The position numbers and the translations under genes are program-made. A stretch of DNA of 64,000 bases, taken from positions 1-64,000 of the forward strand of contig CAZINX010000001.1 in assembly GCA_964540795.1 (NCBI GenBank). The letters are read 5' to 3'. Numbering within the stretch: position 1 is the first letter of the stretch; the number at the start of each line of letters is the position of its first letter. This DNA comes from Dichotomicrobium sp964540795. GTDB lineage: Bacteria; Pseudomonadota; Alphaproteobacteria; Rhizobiales; Rhodomicrobiaceae. Under the pieces are notes generated by a model, which ran no database searches, was not told the DNA's origin, and saw nothing but the letters and a program-made list of their open reading frames with translations. Below are positions 34,055-42,760 of the stretch, in pieces.

Positions 34055-35980
34055 ATGGCTCAGGCGAAAGCGAAATCGACAGCCAGCAAGCAGGGGCGCT
34101 CCAAGGCCAAGGCCGCCAAACAACCGCACCGCACGCATATCCCCGACCTGCGCGACGGCGTCGCGCCGCACACTTATCGCACACATAATTGCGGCGAGTT
34201 GCGCAAGTGCGATGTCGGCGCGCAGGCGCGGCTGTCGGGCTGGGTCCATCGCGTGCGCGACCACGGCGGCCTGCTGTTCATCGACCTGCGCGACCATTAT
34301 GGCCTGACGCAATGCGTGATCGAGCCGGAGAACCCGCATTTTAGTCTGGCCGATACCTTGCGCGCGGAATGGGTCGTGCGCGTCGATGGTGAGGTGGTTG
34401 CGCGCACCGACGACACGGTGAACCCTGACCTGCCGACCGGCGAGGTCGAAATCCGCATTGCCGCGCTCGATGTGCTGTCCGAGGCGAAGGAGCTGCCGCT
34501 GCCGGTGTTCGGCGAGCCGGATTACCCGGAGGACACGCGCCTGCGCTACCGCTTCCTCGACCTGCGTCGCGAGACGCTCCATCGCAATATCATGAAGCGC
34601 GTGCAGATCGTCGCCTGGCTGCGCCAGCGCATGACGGCGGATGGCTTTTTCGAGTTTCAGACGCCGATCCTGACGGCTTCTTCGCCCGAAGGCGCGCGCG
34701 ACTTTCTCGTGCCTTCGCGCCTGCATCCGGGCAAGTTCTACGCGCTTCCGCAGGCCCCGCAGCAGTTCAAGCAGCTTGTGATGATGGCGGGCTTCGACCG
34801 CTATTTCCAGATCGCGCCGTGCTTCCGGGATGAAGACGCGCGCGCCGACCGCTCGCCCGGCGAGTTCTACCAGCTCGATATCGAGATGAGCTTTGTCGAG
34901 CAGGAGGATGTGTTTCAGGCGGTGGAGCCGGTGCTGCGCGATCTGTTTATCGAATTCGGCGAAGGCCGCCCGGTCACGGAAAAATTCCCACGCATCCGCT
35001 ACTGGGACGCGATGCGCCGCTTCGGCACCGACAAGCCGGACCTGCGCAACCCGATCGAGATGCACGATGTCAGCGAACATTTCCGCGGCTCGGGCTTCAA
35101 GGTGTTCGCCAGCCTGCTGGACAAGCACAAGGGCAAGCGCGACTGGTACGACAACGCCGAGGTCTGGGCGATCCCCGCGAAGGGCGGCGGCTCCCGCGCG
35201 TTTTGCGACCGCATGAACGCCTGGGCACAGGGCGAGGGCCAGCCGGGGCTGGGCTATATCTTCTTCCGCGAAGGCGAAGGCGCCGGGCCGGTGGCGAAGA
35301 ACATCGGGCCGGAGCGCACAGAGGCGATCCGCAACGAACTGGGCCTGGGCGATGGCGACGCGGTTTTCTTCACCGCGGGCGTGCCCAATCACTTCGTCGA
35401 TTTCGCCGGGCGCGCGCGCACGAAGGTCGCCGAGGAGCTGGAGCTGATCGATGCCGAGCGCTACGAATTCTGCTGGGTCGTCGACTTCCCGATGTATGAA
35501 TGGGACGAGGACGCGAAGAAGGTCGAGTTCTCGCACAACCCGTTCTCGATGCCCCAGGGCGGTATCGAGGTGCTGGAGAAAATCGAGCGCGGCGAGACCG
35601 ACCCGCTGGTCGTGCTCGCCTGGCAATATGACGTGGTGTGCAACGGCGTCGAGCTGTCCTCCGGCGCGATCCGGAACCACATCCCCGAGATCATGTACAA
35701 GGCCTTCGGCATCGCGGGTTACGGCCCGGAGGTGGTGGAGGAGAAGTTTGGCGGCATGGTCCGCGCGCTGCAATACGGTGCGCCGCCCCACGGCGGCATC
35801 GCGCCGGGGCTGGACCGCATGGTGATGCTGCTGTGCAACGAGCCGAACATCCGCGAGGTGACGATGTTTCCGCTCAACCAGCAGGCCGAGGACCTGATGA
35901 TGGGCGCGCCGGGCGAGGTGTCGCCGGAGCAGCTGAAGGAGCTGCATATCCGTCCTGCGCTGACGCAGCAGAAGAAATAG
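34055..35980 (+). CDS. aspS: Aspartate--tRNA ligase
   Basis: Class II synthetase of 641 residues. The OB-fold anticodon domain has GWVHRVRDHGGLLFIDLRDH. Motif 2 is near FRDEDARADRSPGEFYQLDIE, the bacterial GAD insert follows (KGGGSRAFCDRMNAW) and motif 3 is GGIAPGLDRMVMLL. The first 35-40 residues are an extra Lys/Ala/Ser-rich stretch (MAQAKAKSTASKQGRSKAKA), absent from most bacterial AspRS, which usually begin at HTYRTHNCGEL. GGAAG precedes ATG 34055. Whether it also charges tRNA-Asn cannot be told here. Confidence 0.96.
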   Translation: MAQAKAKSTASKQGRSKAKAAKQPHRTHIPDLRDGVAPHTYRTHNCGELRKCDVGAQARLSGWVHRVRDHGGLLFIDLRDHYGLTQCVIEPENPHFSLADTLRAEWVVRVDGEVVARTDDTVNPDLPTGEVEIRIAALDVLSEAKELPLPVFGEPDYPEDTRLRYRFLDLRRETLHRNIMKRVQIVAWLRQRMTADGFFEFQTPILTASSPEGARDFLVPSRLHPGKFYALPQAPQQFKQLVMMAGFDRYFQIAPCFRDEDARADRSPGEFYQLDIEMSFVEQEDVFQAVEPVLRDLFIEFGEGRPVTEKFPRIRYWDAMRRFGTDKPDLRNPIEMHDVSEHFRGSGFKVFASLLDKHKGKRDWYDNAEVWAIPAKGGGSRAFCDRMNAWAQGEGQPGLGYIFFREGEGAGPVAKNIGPERTEAIRNELGLGDGDAVFFTAGVPNHFVDFAGRARTKVAEELELIDAERYEFCWVVDFPMYEWDEDAKKVEFSHNPFSMPQGGIEVLEKIERGETDPLVVLAWQYDVVCNGVELSSGAIRNHIPEIMYKAFGIAGYGPEVVEEKFGGMVRALQYGAPPHGGIAPGLDRMVMLLCNEPNIREVTMFPLNQQAEDLMMGAPGEVSPEQLKELHIRPALTQQKK

Positions 35981-36085
35981 CCAACGCGAATTCGCACGCT
36001 CGCGCGACCGGGCACGCCGCTGACAGGCGCACTCATCCTGTTGCCGTCGCCATGCGTAGCCTTCACGGTAACACCGGAGGCTCGC

Positions 36086-36343
36086 ATGACTCGTCGCCAC
36101 GACCCGTCTTCAGGCGCCGAATGGGCGCGCTTTCTTCTGCTGCACGCAAGCGTTGGCGGGGCGCTGGGCGTGCTGGTCGGAGCTGGGCTTCTGATTACGG
36201 ACGTGGTCGGCATCGGCACGCTGCTGTGGGAAAGTCGCACCCCGGTGGCGGCGGGCGCGCTCTATTTCATCAGCTTCGCATCGACTTTCGCGGCCGGCAG
36301 CACGGCCACCGCGATCATGGGCCTTGGGCGCAAGGACCGTTGA
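36086..36343 (+). CDS. Small membrane protein of unknown function
   Basis: Protein of 85 residues: a short basic N-terminus (MTRRHDPSSGAEWARF) followed by two hydrophobic spans (residues about 16-40 and 52-78, the second Ala/Ser/Gly-rich) and a GRKDR tail. GGAGG at 36076-36080, five bases before ATG 36086, makes it a convincing gene. No family is named with confidence; proteins of this look are scattered in Hyphomicrobiales. It is convergent with the BLUF gene 60 bases away. Confidence 0.75.
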   Translation: MTRRHDPSSGAEWARFLLLHASVGGALGVLVGAGLLITDVVGIGTLLWESRTPVAAGALYFISFASTFAAGSTATAIMGLGRKDR

Positions 36344-36403
36344 TCCCGCGCTTCGCTCAGGCGCGGCCACGAAAGGGGCGGAGCCGGAGTCGCTGCCGCA
36401 TCG

Positions 36404-36805
36404 TCAATCGGCCGGTTCGTACCGCAGGCGCTCGAAGACGTTCAGGATTTCGGCTTCGGAAGCGCGCTGAACCGCACCGTCGGCGACCTCATCCATGCTC
36501 CACATCCACGAACGGGCCGGATCGTGCCGCATCGCCCAGTCCGGGAACAGCCGTTGGCTCACGTCACGGCGCGTCAGACGTCGAACGTCGATGTGGCGGT
36601 CGTCGCGGGAAATCCGCTCATAGGCGGCATCGACAGCTTGGGCCGGACCTTCGAGCAGCTGCAGGAACAAGTCGTGTCGCACGATCAGCGTGCCCGTGAT
36701 GCCGTCGCGCATGTTGCAGCGGCGCGCATCGAGCAGGATCGTGCCGAGCACAGCCTCGTCGAAACCGAAAGGACGGGACGCGTAGGTAAGCTGGACCAGC
36801 GGCAT
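36404..36805 (-). CDS. BLUF-domain blue-light sensor
   Basis: Single-domain flavin photoreceptor of 133 residues. The key BLUF residues are in place: Tyr in LTYAS (near residue 7), Asn in RRCNMRDGITGTLI, Gln in DLFLQLLEG, and the Trp/Met of FPDWAM. The domain ends near residue 95. A 35-residue tail (MWSMDEVADGAVQRASEAEI region) has no output domain, so it is a short BLUF protein acting through a partner. ATG 36805 has a strong AAAGGAG ahead of it and family agreement; an in-frame upstream ATG at 36856 would lie inside the operator region. It has its own promoter (36828-36856). Confidence 0.9.
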   Translation of the reverse strand: MPLVQLTYASRPFGFDEAVLGTILLDARRCNMRDGITGTLIVRHDLFLQLLEGPAQAVDAAYERISRDDRHIDVRRLTRRDVSQRLFPDWAMRHDPARSWMWSMDEVADGAVQRASEAEILNVFERLRYEPAD

Positions 36806-36827
36806 AAACGGCTCCTTTACCCGGGAA

Positions 36828-36856
36828 AGGCTAGGCGGACGGGCCAAAACTGTCAA
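36828..36856 (-). promoter_or_regulatory. Sigma70-type promoter of the BLUF gene
   Basis: On the minus strand, TTGACA (36851-36856) and TAGCCT (36828-36833) are spaced by exactly 17 bases. Transcription would start near 36821, leaving a leader of about 15 bases that is mostly the ribosome binding site (AAAGGAG at 36812-36818) before ATG 36805. Confidence 0.6.
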
Positions 36857-36867
36857 GTAAACTTGAC
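36852..36867. promoter_or_regulatory. 16-bp palindromic operator overlapping the BLUF -35
   Basis: GTCAAGT (36852-36858) and ACTTGAC (36861-36867) are perfect inverted 7-mers separated by AA. They overlap the -35 hexamer of the BLUF promoter. A dimeric regulator bound here would block or reorganise polymerase binding. The cognate protein is not identifiable from the window. Confidence 0.6.
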
Positions 36868-36938
36868 GCTTTCGCGGAGCGCTGCGGCGCAGTGTTGACC
36901 ACGCCGAAATGGCTTGGCGAGATCGGCAAGTGATGCTG

Positions 36939-39128
36939 TCAGTCCGCTCCCCGCGCCACCGATTTATGCGTTATCAACCGTTTCTGGATCAGCAGCGTCA
37001 GCGCCAGGATGCCGAGCCCGAAGGCGTCGGAAACCCAACCGCCGGCGATCATGCTCAGCGCTCCGGCGAGCAACATAACGCGCAGCACGTAATTAAGCGG
37101 GCCGGCCAGCCACCCCTGGACGGCGGCGGCGAGAAGATAGATGCCCACCGAAGCGGTAATGAAGACACGGACGATCTCTGTCCATTCGCCGATCATCAGC
37201 AACGCAGGCGAATAGAAGAACATGAACGGCACGATGAATGCGGCCAACCCGATGACGAAGCTCTCAACCGACGTTTTCATCGGGTCGGAGCGCGCCAGCG
37301 CCGCCCCGGCATAGGCCGCGAGGGCCACCGGCGGCGTGATCGCCGACATCACCGCATAGTAGAAGACGAACAGATGCGCGATCAGCGGTTCGATGCCGAG
37401 CTGCACCAGCCCCGGCGCGATGATCGACGCGGCGACCGCATAAGCCGCGGTGGTCGGCATCCCCATGCCCAGGATGATCGACACGCACATGGCGAAGAAC
37501 AGCGCGATGAGCTGGTTCTGTTCGGCGATGGCCAGCAGCAGCGATGAAAAGCGCGTGCCAACCCCGGTGAGCGCGATGACGCCTACGATGATTCCGGCCG
37601 CCGCGCACACGGCGACCAGTTGCAGCGACATCTTGGCCGCAAGCTCGAATGCGTACAGCACCGCACGCGGCCCCATCCGGTAAGGGGTCAGCCAACTGAC
37701 CACCGCGGCGGCGGCCATCGCAAGCGTGCCCGCCCGGATCACGGAATATCCGCTGAAAAGCGCGTAAATGAGAATGACGATCGGAATGAACAGATAGATC
37801 TGTTTGGCGAGCGCGGCGAAGCGGGGCAGTTCATCTCGCGGCAGGCCGCTCATGCCGTTTCGCAACGCGGCAAAATCGACCATGAAATACACCGATGCGA
37901 AATACAGGATCGCCGGGATGATCGCCGCGATGACGATGTCGGTGTAGGGAATGCCCGTGATCTCGGCCATGATGAACGCGCCGGCCCCCATGATCGGGGG
38001 CATGATCTGACCGCCGGAAGACGCGGCGGCTTCGACCGAGGCGGCGGTTTGCGGTCGATAGCCCACCTTCCTCATCAGCGGAATGGTCAGAGATCCGGTG
38101 GAGACCACATTGCCGGCAGAGGTGCCGTTGATTGTGCCCATCAGACCCGAGGCGAAAACGGCGACCTTGGCGGGTCCGCCGCGCGCATGGCCGGCGGAGG
38201 CGAACGCGAAATTCACAAAATACTCACCCACCCGCGAGGCCTGGAGGAAGGCCGCGAAGGTGACGAACAAAATGATGTATGTCGATGAAATGGCCGTGGT
38301 CGGGCCGAGAATGCCCTGATCTGTGTAAATATAAGTAAAGAAACGCTGGATCGTGTAGCCGCGGTGTTCGAGAAAGCCCGGCAGGTATGGCCCGACAAAG
38401 CTGTAAACCACGAAAACGGCGGCAATGATGACCAGCGCCAGCCCCGCCACTCGCCGGGTGGCTTCGAGGATCAGGATCACGCCGGTAATCGATGCCCACA
38501 TGTCTGCGGGAAGCGCAAGCGCGGTCCCGGCGCGCAGGCGAAGGATCGGCGCGTTGAAGACGATGTAAAGGCATACCGCGATCGCGGCCAGCGCGAGCAG
38601 CACATCTGCGGGGTTCAGCGCGCCGGCGCGGCGCTCGGGGAATAGCCAGCTATGGGCGAGCGCGAGCACTGTGCCCATGAGCAGCGGAATGCCGTATGTC
38701 TCGAATGCGAAAGCGGGGGGCTGGGCCGTGCCGGCGAACCACCAGCCTGCCCACGCGACCAACAGACACCCCAACCCGTAAATCACGCCGAAGGCGGCGG
38801 GCGCCAGCAGGATGAAATGCAGCGGCGAGCGTTCCTGGGCGGCGGCGCCTTCGCTTTCGGTTTTCTGAGCGGCGTAGAGGAGAAACGCGAGGACCAGGCC
38901 TCCGGCAACATGGATGAGCCGGTATGTCCAGGTCTCCAGCGGATAGAGGTTCATCACGCCGATGTGGAAGGCCGTGTAGACCACGCACATGGCGATGACC
39001 AGCCGATGCAGCTTTCCGCTATAGGCGCGCTGATTATACGCCTGCGGCTCGCTGTCCACGCCCCGGAGGGGCTGGCCGCCCGGGCCTTCAGTTGCGGCCG
39101 TGTCGCGTGTCGCCATGGGCGTTCCCAT
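36939..39128 (-). CDS. TRAP transporter fused permease (TAXI type)
   Basis: Inner-membrane protein of 729 residues combining the small (DctQ-like, about four helices, residues 40-200) and large (DctM-like, from about residue 210) TRAP subunits. The fused 4TM/12TM form is normal for TAXI systems. The large-subunit signature GTINGTSAGNVVSTGSLTIP and AASSGGQIMPPIMGAGAFIMAE are clear. It would import an organic acid or amino acid with Na+ or H+. It lies 71 bases after the TAXI binding-protein gene, transcribed with it. Confidence 0.93.
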   Translation of the reverse strand: MGTPMATRDTAATEGPGGQPLRGVDSEPQAYNQRAYSGKLHRLVIAMCVVYTAFHIGVMNLYPLETWTYRLIHVAGGLVLAFLLYAAQKTESEGAAAQERSPLHFILLAPAAFGVIYGLGCLLVAWAGWWFAGTAQPPAFAFETYGIPLLMGTVLALAHSWLFPERRAGALNPADVLLALAAIAVCLYIVFNAPILRLRAGTALALPADMWASITGVILILEATRRVAGLALVIIAAVFVVYSFVGPYLPGFLEHRGYTIQRFFTYIYTDQGILGPTTAISSTYIILFVTFAAFLQASRVGEYFVNFAFASAGHARGGPAKVAVFASGLMGTINGTSAGNVVSTGSLTIPLMRKVGYRPQTAASVEAAASSGGQIMPPIMGAGAFIMAEITGIPYTDIVIAAIIPAILYFASVYFMVDFAALRNGMSGLPRDELPRFAALAKQIYLFIPIVILIYALFSGYSVIRAGTLAMAAAAVVSWLTPYRMGPRAVLYAFELAAKMSLQLVAVCAAAGIIVGVIALTGVGTRFSSLLLAIAEQNQLIALFFAMCVSIILGMGMPTTAAYAVAASIIAPGLVQLGIEPLIAHLFVFYYAVMSAITPPVALAAYAGAALARSDPMKTSVESFVIGLAAFIVPFMFFYSPALLMIGEWTEIVRVFITASVGIYLLAAAVQGWLAGPLNYVLRVMLLAGALSMIAGGWVSDAFGLGILALTLLIQKRLITHKSVARGAD

Positions 39129-39199
39129 CCCCCTCGGGACCGGGCGCGACAGGCAATATCAGGGTGCCGCCGCGCCCGGCATGTCGTTAGAGGCCGCCC

Positions 39200-40183
39200 T
39201 CAGCCTTTCAGGTCGTCCGGCACCGTGATCCCCTGCTCCTCCAGGTAACGCACCGCGCCGGGATGGAACGGCATGAAGCTGTTCTTGTCCCAGTTCTCCA
39301 GCAGCGTGGACTTGGCGGCAGAGTGGATCTGCGTCATGCGATCATTGTTTTCGAGGACAAGCTTGGCGATCTCGTAGACCAAGCTGTCGGGGGTGTCCTT
39401 GTGGGTGATCATGAAGTTCCAGAGCGCCACGGTCGGCTGTTCATAGTCGTGGCCCTCATAGGTGTCCGCCGGGATGGTGAAAGCGGCCATCGCGGGATGC
39501 CCTTCCAGCACTTTCGCCTGCTCCTCCGGCGTGAAGCCGAACATCACCACCTCGTTTTCCGCGGCGAGTTGGGAGAACGCCGGGATCGGCATCCCCGCCG
39601 CGAAGGCGAAGGCGTCAACCAGACCGTCCTTGAGCTGGCTCGCGGCGTCAGCAGCGCCGGCAAAGCTCACATTCGCATCGACGCCCAGCGTCTCCATGAA
39701 GCGCGGCCAATAGGTGCCGGGCGTGCCGCCCGCCGGACCAACGGCGACGCGCTTTCCATCGAGGTCGGACACCGACTCGATGCCTGAATCCTTCAGGGCG
39801 ATCACCTGAAACGGCGTCTGGTACATCGGGAAGACGGCGCGAATATCCCTGTGCTCCAGCCCGGGTGCGAGTTCGCTCTTGCCGAGCCATGCCTCATAGG
39901 CCGGCCCCATGGTCACCTGGCCGAGTTGATGGTCCCCGGTTTGCACCAGCGTGACATTCTGCACCGGGCCGCCGGTCACCTCGCCCGAAGCGTTGATCCC
40001 GAGCTGCTCGCTGATGAACGCCGCAAGGCCGTTGCCGTAAACGAAGTAGGTGCCGCCCTGGCTAGCGGTCCCGATCGTGATATCTGCCGGCCAGTCGGCG
40101 CGGTCGTCCTGAGCCACGCTGAGGCCCGTGAGCAGCGCCAGTGCGGCCGCTGCCGCGACTCCCAGTTTCAGCAGTCTCCTCAT
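39200..40183 (-). CDS. TAXI family TRAP transporter substrate-binding protein
   Basis: Periplasmic protein of 327 residues. A signal peptide (LLKLGVAAAAALALLTGLSVA) precedes the TAXI core: ITIGTASQGGTYFVYGNGLA, VTGGPVQNVTLVQTGDHQLG and a central KRVAVGPAGGTPGTYWPRF. The ligand is unknown; characterised relatives bind glutamate or 2-oxoglutarate-type acids. GGGAGGAAG stands just ahead of ATG 40183. The 257 bases upstream to the tRNA-Cys gene are partly AT-rich (near 40258-40290) and hold no gene. Confidence 0.93.
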   Translation of the reverse strand: MRRLLKLGVAAAAALALLTGLSVAQDDRADWPADITIGTASQGGTYFVYGNGLAAFISEQLGINASGEVTGGPVQNVTLVQTGDHQLGQVTMGPAYEAWLGKSELAPGLEHRDIRAVFPMYQTPFQVIALKDSGIESVSDLDGKRVAVGPAGGTPGTYWPRFMETLGVDANVSFAGAADAASQLKDGLVDAFAFAAGMPIPAFSQLAAENEVVMFGFTPEEQAKVLEGHPAMAAFTIPADTYEGHDYEQPTVALWNFMITHKDTPDSLVYEIAKLVLENNDRMTQIHSAAKSTLLENWDKNSFMPFHPGAVRYLEEQGITVPDDLKG

Positions 40184-40440
40184 CGACTTCCTCCCAATTT
40201 GCTGATTTTCGCTTGCTTTCTGGCGAACACGCCATCGCTATCGCGGCGCGTCCCGCACTTTAGTAATAATCCGCTAAAAAGGAAGAATATTTGGCGCAGG
40301 CTGGCGGTTCAACTGATAAATCCGTTACCTGCGGTTCGCGCCATCGGCCAAAATTGCCCGAGCCGCAGCCGCGCTTCCGCCCGGCTGGCGTCAGGCCGCG
40401 CGATGTTCGGGTTGTATGGCGCGATGCCAAGGGAAAATGA

Positions 40441-40514
40441 TGGAGGCGCCGCCCGGAATCGAACCGGGGTACACGGCTTTGCAGGCCGCTGCGTAACCAC
40501 TCCGCCACGGCGCC
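40441..40514 (-). tRNA. tRNA-Cys (GCA)
   Basis: 74 nt with encoded CCA. The acceptor arms GGCGCCG/CGGCGCC pair fully with discriminator U73, which is typical of tRNA-Cys. The anticodon loop CTGCAAA gives GCA. The T-arm GGTTCGATTCC is standard. The 228 bases after it to the methyltransferase gene hold no gene. Confidence 0.97.
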
Positions 40515-40742
40515 CCTCACGGACGTCATATCGCAGGAGATGCGGAACATCAAACATATCACCGAACTGCGAAACGGCAAACGGTTCGCGCCGGTTCCGC
40601 CCGCGTCGCCGGATGCTGGACCATGTTGTGCCAGATGCTCGGCTAGGATATGGGGATGCGGGGCGGTTCGATCCATTCCCGGGTCGCGCCGCGCCGCATT
40701 TCGCGCTGCCATTCATACGGGTTGCATGAGCGGGGACGGTAC

Positions 40743-41435
40743 ATGACGGATTTCAGACGCGCGCGCGAGAACATGGTCGATTCGCAGATCCGGCCCAACG
40801 GGGTGCGCGATGCAGACCTGTTGCGCGCGCTTTATCGCATCCCGCGTGAGGTGTTCGTGCCAGCCTCGCTGCGCCCGCTTGCCTATGCCGAGGAACATCT
40901 GGCGATCAAGCAGTTGAACGGCGGCGGACGCCACGCCCGCTACATGCTGGCCCCGCTGATGCTCACGCGGCTGATCGATCTGCTGCGTCCGCAGCCGAGC
41001 GAGGTGGCGCTCGAAGTCGGCTGCGGCACCGGCTATTCCACCGCGCTGCTGGCCGCACTGACGGAGTCGGTCGTGGCGCTCGAAAGCGATCCCGAACTGG
41101 CCGCCGCCGCGGCGGAAAATCTCACGGGCCTCGGCATCGACAACGCCGCGGTGGTGCAGGGCCCACTCAACGAAGGTTGTCCCGGCGAGGCGCCGTTCGA
41201 CATTATCCTCATTAACGGCGCGGTGGACGAGGTGCCGCAGACCTTGCTCGACCAGCTCGCCGAAGGGGGGCGTCTGGCAACGTATGTGCGCGAGCCGACC
41301 GCCGCCATCGAGGATACTTTCGGCTATGCCTACACCTACGAGAAATCCAATGGCTGGGTGAGCGGCCAGCCTGAATTCTCCGGCGGCGCGCCGCTGCTGC
41401 CTGGCTTCGCGCGCCAGCAGGGCTTCTCGTTCTAG
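40743..41435 (+). CDS. Protein-L-isoaspartate O-methyltransferase family protein
   Basis: SAM-dependent methyltransferase of 230 residues. It begins with the PIMT N-terminus (ARENMVDSQIRPNGVRDADL, then ALYRIPREVFVP), followed by the SAM motif I EVGCGTGYSTALLAAL and FDIILINGAVDEVP. Alphaproteobacteria carry a diverged PIMT branch of this type whose substrate is not proved. ATG 40743 has GGGGAC ahead; upstream in-frame codons have no similarity. Confidence 0.85.
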   Translation: MTDFRRARENMVDSQIRPNGVRDADLLRALYRIPREVFVPASLRPLAYAEEHLAIKQLNGGGRHARYMLAPLMLTRLIDLLRPQPSEVALEVGCGTGYSTALLAALTESVVALESDPELAAAAAENLTGLGIDNAAVVQGPLNEGCPGEAPFDIILINGAVDEVPQTLLDQLAEGGRLATYVREPTAAIEDTFGYAYTYEKSNGWVSGQPEFSGGAPLLPGFARQQGFSF

Positions 41436-41528
41436 ACCGCCGCCGGCGTGCGCGCCCATGGGGGTCGCTCTGGTCGTCGGGGTCTGTCATTGCCGCCGCG
41501 ATGGGCGGCAACCGGAGTGGTGAAGGTC

Positions 41529-42011
41529 GTGGTCACCGAGTTGACAATTTTACGAGCCGCTCCTGAGCATCTCGACGCGGTGCGCCGATGCGCGCGGGCG
41601 GCTTACGCGAAATATGTGGGGCCGATCGGGCGGGAGCCCGCGCCCATGATCGCGGACTTCGCGGGACAGATTGCCGAAGGATGGGTTGACGTCGCCCTGG
41701 ATGTAGATGCGCGCGTTACAGGCTTTATCGTCGGCTACCCGCGCCAAGACCATTTTCATGTTGAAAATCTGGTCATTTCGCCGGCCGCGCAAGGCGCTGG
41801 CGTCGGCACTCGCCTGCTTCGCCACGCGGAGGCGCGTGCGCGCCAACTGGGCCTTGCGGCAATCGAGCTGTACACGAATGCCAAGATGACCGAAGCCTTG
41901 GCGTTTTACCCCGCGCGGGGATTTGTCGAGATTGATCGCCGTCGCGAAGCCGGATTCGATCGGGTTTACTTCCGCAAGCCTCTGTCGATTGCCGAGACCC
42001 GTAACCCTTGA
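41529..42011 (+). CDS. GNAT family N-acetyltransferase
   Basis: Acetyltransferase of about 160 residues. The acetyl-CoA site is seen in VENLVISPAAQGAGVGTRLL (motif A), and the C-terminal AFYPARGFVEIDRR is typical. The start is uncertain. GTG 41529 is chosen because CGGAG lies 11 bases upstream and the protein then begins with the usual beta strand (LTILRAAPEHLDAV). GTG 41517 and 41520 are alternatives. The acceptor substrate is unknown. Confidence 0.8.
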   Translation: MVTELTILRAAPEHLDAVRRCARAAYAKYVGPIGREPAPMIADFAGQIAEGWVDVALDVDARVTGFIVGYPRQDHFHVENLVISPAAQGAGVGTRLLRHAEARARQLGLAAIELYTNAKMTEALAFYPARGFVEIDRRREAGFDRVYFRKPLSIAETRNP

Positions 42012-42120
42012 TGTCCCGCTAGAGAAAAATCGTCTGGATCGGAAAGACCTCCTCCAGCAATCCATCCGTGCTACGCTGCGTATATTGACCACGGACAGTC
42101 AAGCTTGGGGAGTCGTCACC

Positions 42121-42582
42121 ATGCGTTTTTTCACCGCCCTCGGCATTTTTGCGATGCTCTTTGCCGCGCCCGCCAGCGCCTTCGACATTCAGCGGCCCGA
42201 TCCTGCGCTCAGCGCCCAGGAAGTTGTCGGGATCCAGCTTGAAGCGCTGAAAAACAACGACGATCCACGAAAGGACGCTGGCATCAAGCAGACCTATGCG
42301 CTTGCTCATCCGCAGAACAAGGTGATGACCGGCCCGCTGCCGAAGTTCACGCAGATGCTGAAGGGGCCGCTCTATCAGGTGATGCTTAACCACCAGGCGC
42401 ACACGATCGAGGAAGTCGCTCAGGGCGACAGCCGCGCCGTATTCGGGGTGACGGTCGTTGGCGGCGATGAGCAGGTCTACAAGTTCCGCTGGACGGTGCG
42501 GAAGATCGAAGCGGGCGACTATGCCGGAGCCTGGGCCACGGTTGCGGTGTCCCCGCCTCAGACCGCGGACGACAGCATCTAG
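42121..42582 (+). CDS. DUF4864-like exported protein
   Basis: Protein of 153 residues with a signal peptide (MRFFTALGIFAMLFAAPASA). The compact domain pattern is of DUF4864 type (EVVGIQLEALKNNDDPRKDA, then HPQNKVMTGPLPKFTQML, a SNTF2-like fold in outline). The fold assignment is by pattern and moderate. It is predicted to be periplasmic. An in-frame open stretch runs upstream, but only ATG 42121 gives the signal peptide. It ends at the edge of an intergenic repeat block. Confidence 0.65.
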   Translation: MRFFTALGIFAMLFAAPASAFDIQRPDPALSAQEVVGIQLEALKNNDDPRKDAGIKQTYALAHPQNKVMTGPLPKFTQMLKGPLYQVMLNHQAHTIEEVAQGDSRAVFGVTVVGGDEQVYKFRWTVRKIEAGDYAGAWATVAVSPPQTADDSI

Positions 42583-42711
42583 AGCATTTTCAGCAAAGGT
42601 GGGAGCCGGTCTCGCGTCCGGAGCCGACGGCGGGCGCGAAACGGGCAAAATGCGATCAAACGACAACTATAGCGCGTTCGCTGATTCCGATTTTCCTGAA
42701 CGCGCTATAGT
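42583..42711. repeat. Intergenic mosaic repeat with perfect 14-bp inverted repeat
   Basis: The first part (42583-42660, beginning AGAGCATTTTCAGCAAAGG and ending near AAAATGCGATC) has wording found in many dispersed intergenic repeats of Hyphomicrobiales, from general knowledge. It is followed by ACTATAGCGCGTTC (42666-42679) and its exact inverse GAACGCGCTATAGT (42698-42711) around an 18-base loop. It contains no gene. The whole 384-base space between the DUF4864-like and sirtuin genes is non-coding: this repeat, a second inverted pair, then a stretch with nothing recognisable up to 42950. Confidence 0.7.
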
Positions 42712-42760
42712 GGAGCGAACTTGACATTTGAATCCCCGTTGCGGTCCGGCTCTCGCTCCA
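42711..42760. repeat. Second inverted repeat with TTGACA
   Basis: TGGAGCGA (42711-42718) and TCGCTCCA (42753-42760) are perfect inverse 8-mers. The adjoining GAACTTGACATT (42717-42728) and AATGTAAGTTC (42760-42770) also nearly invert each other. TTGACA sits at 42721-42726. It could be a second mobile repeat unit or an operator/promoter region for the sirtuin gene 240 bases on. Confidence 0.5.

Noticed and set aside
33809..36100. N-terminal extension of the rnd frame across aspS
   Set aside because: The added 760 codons are purely antisense to aspS; ribonuclease D similarity begins at MTDQPPRIITQ.
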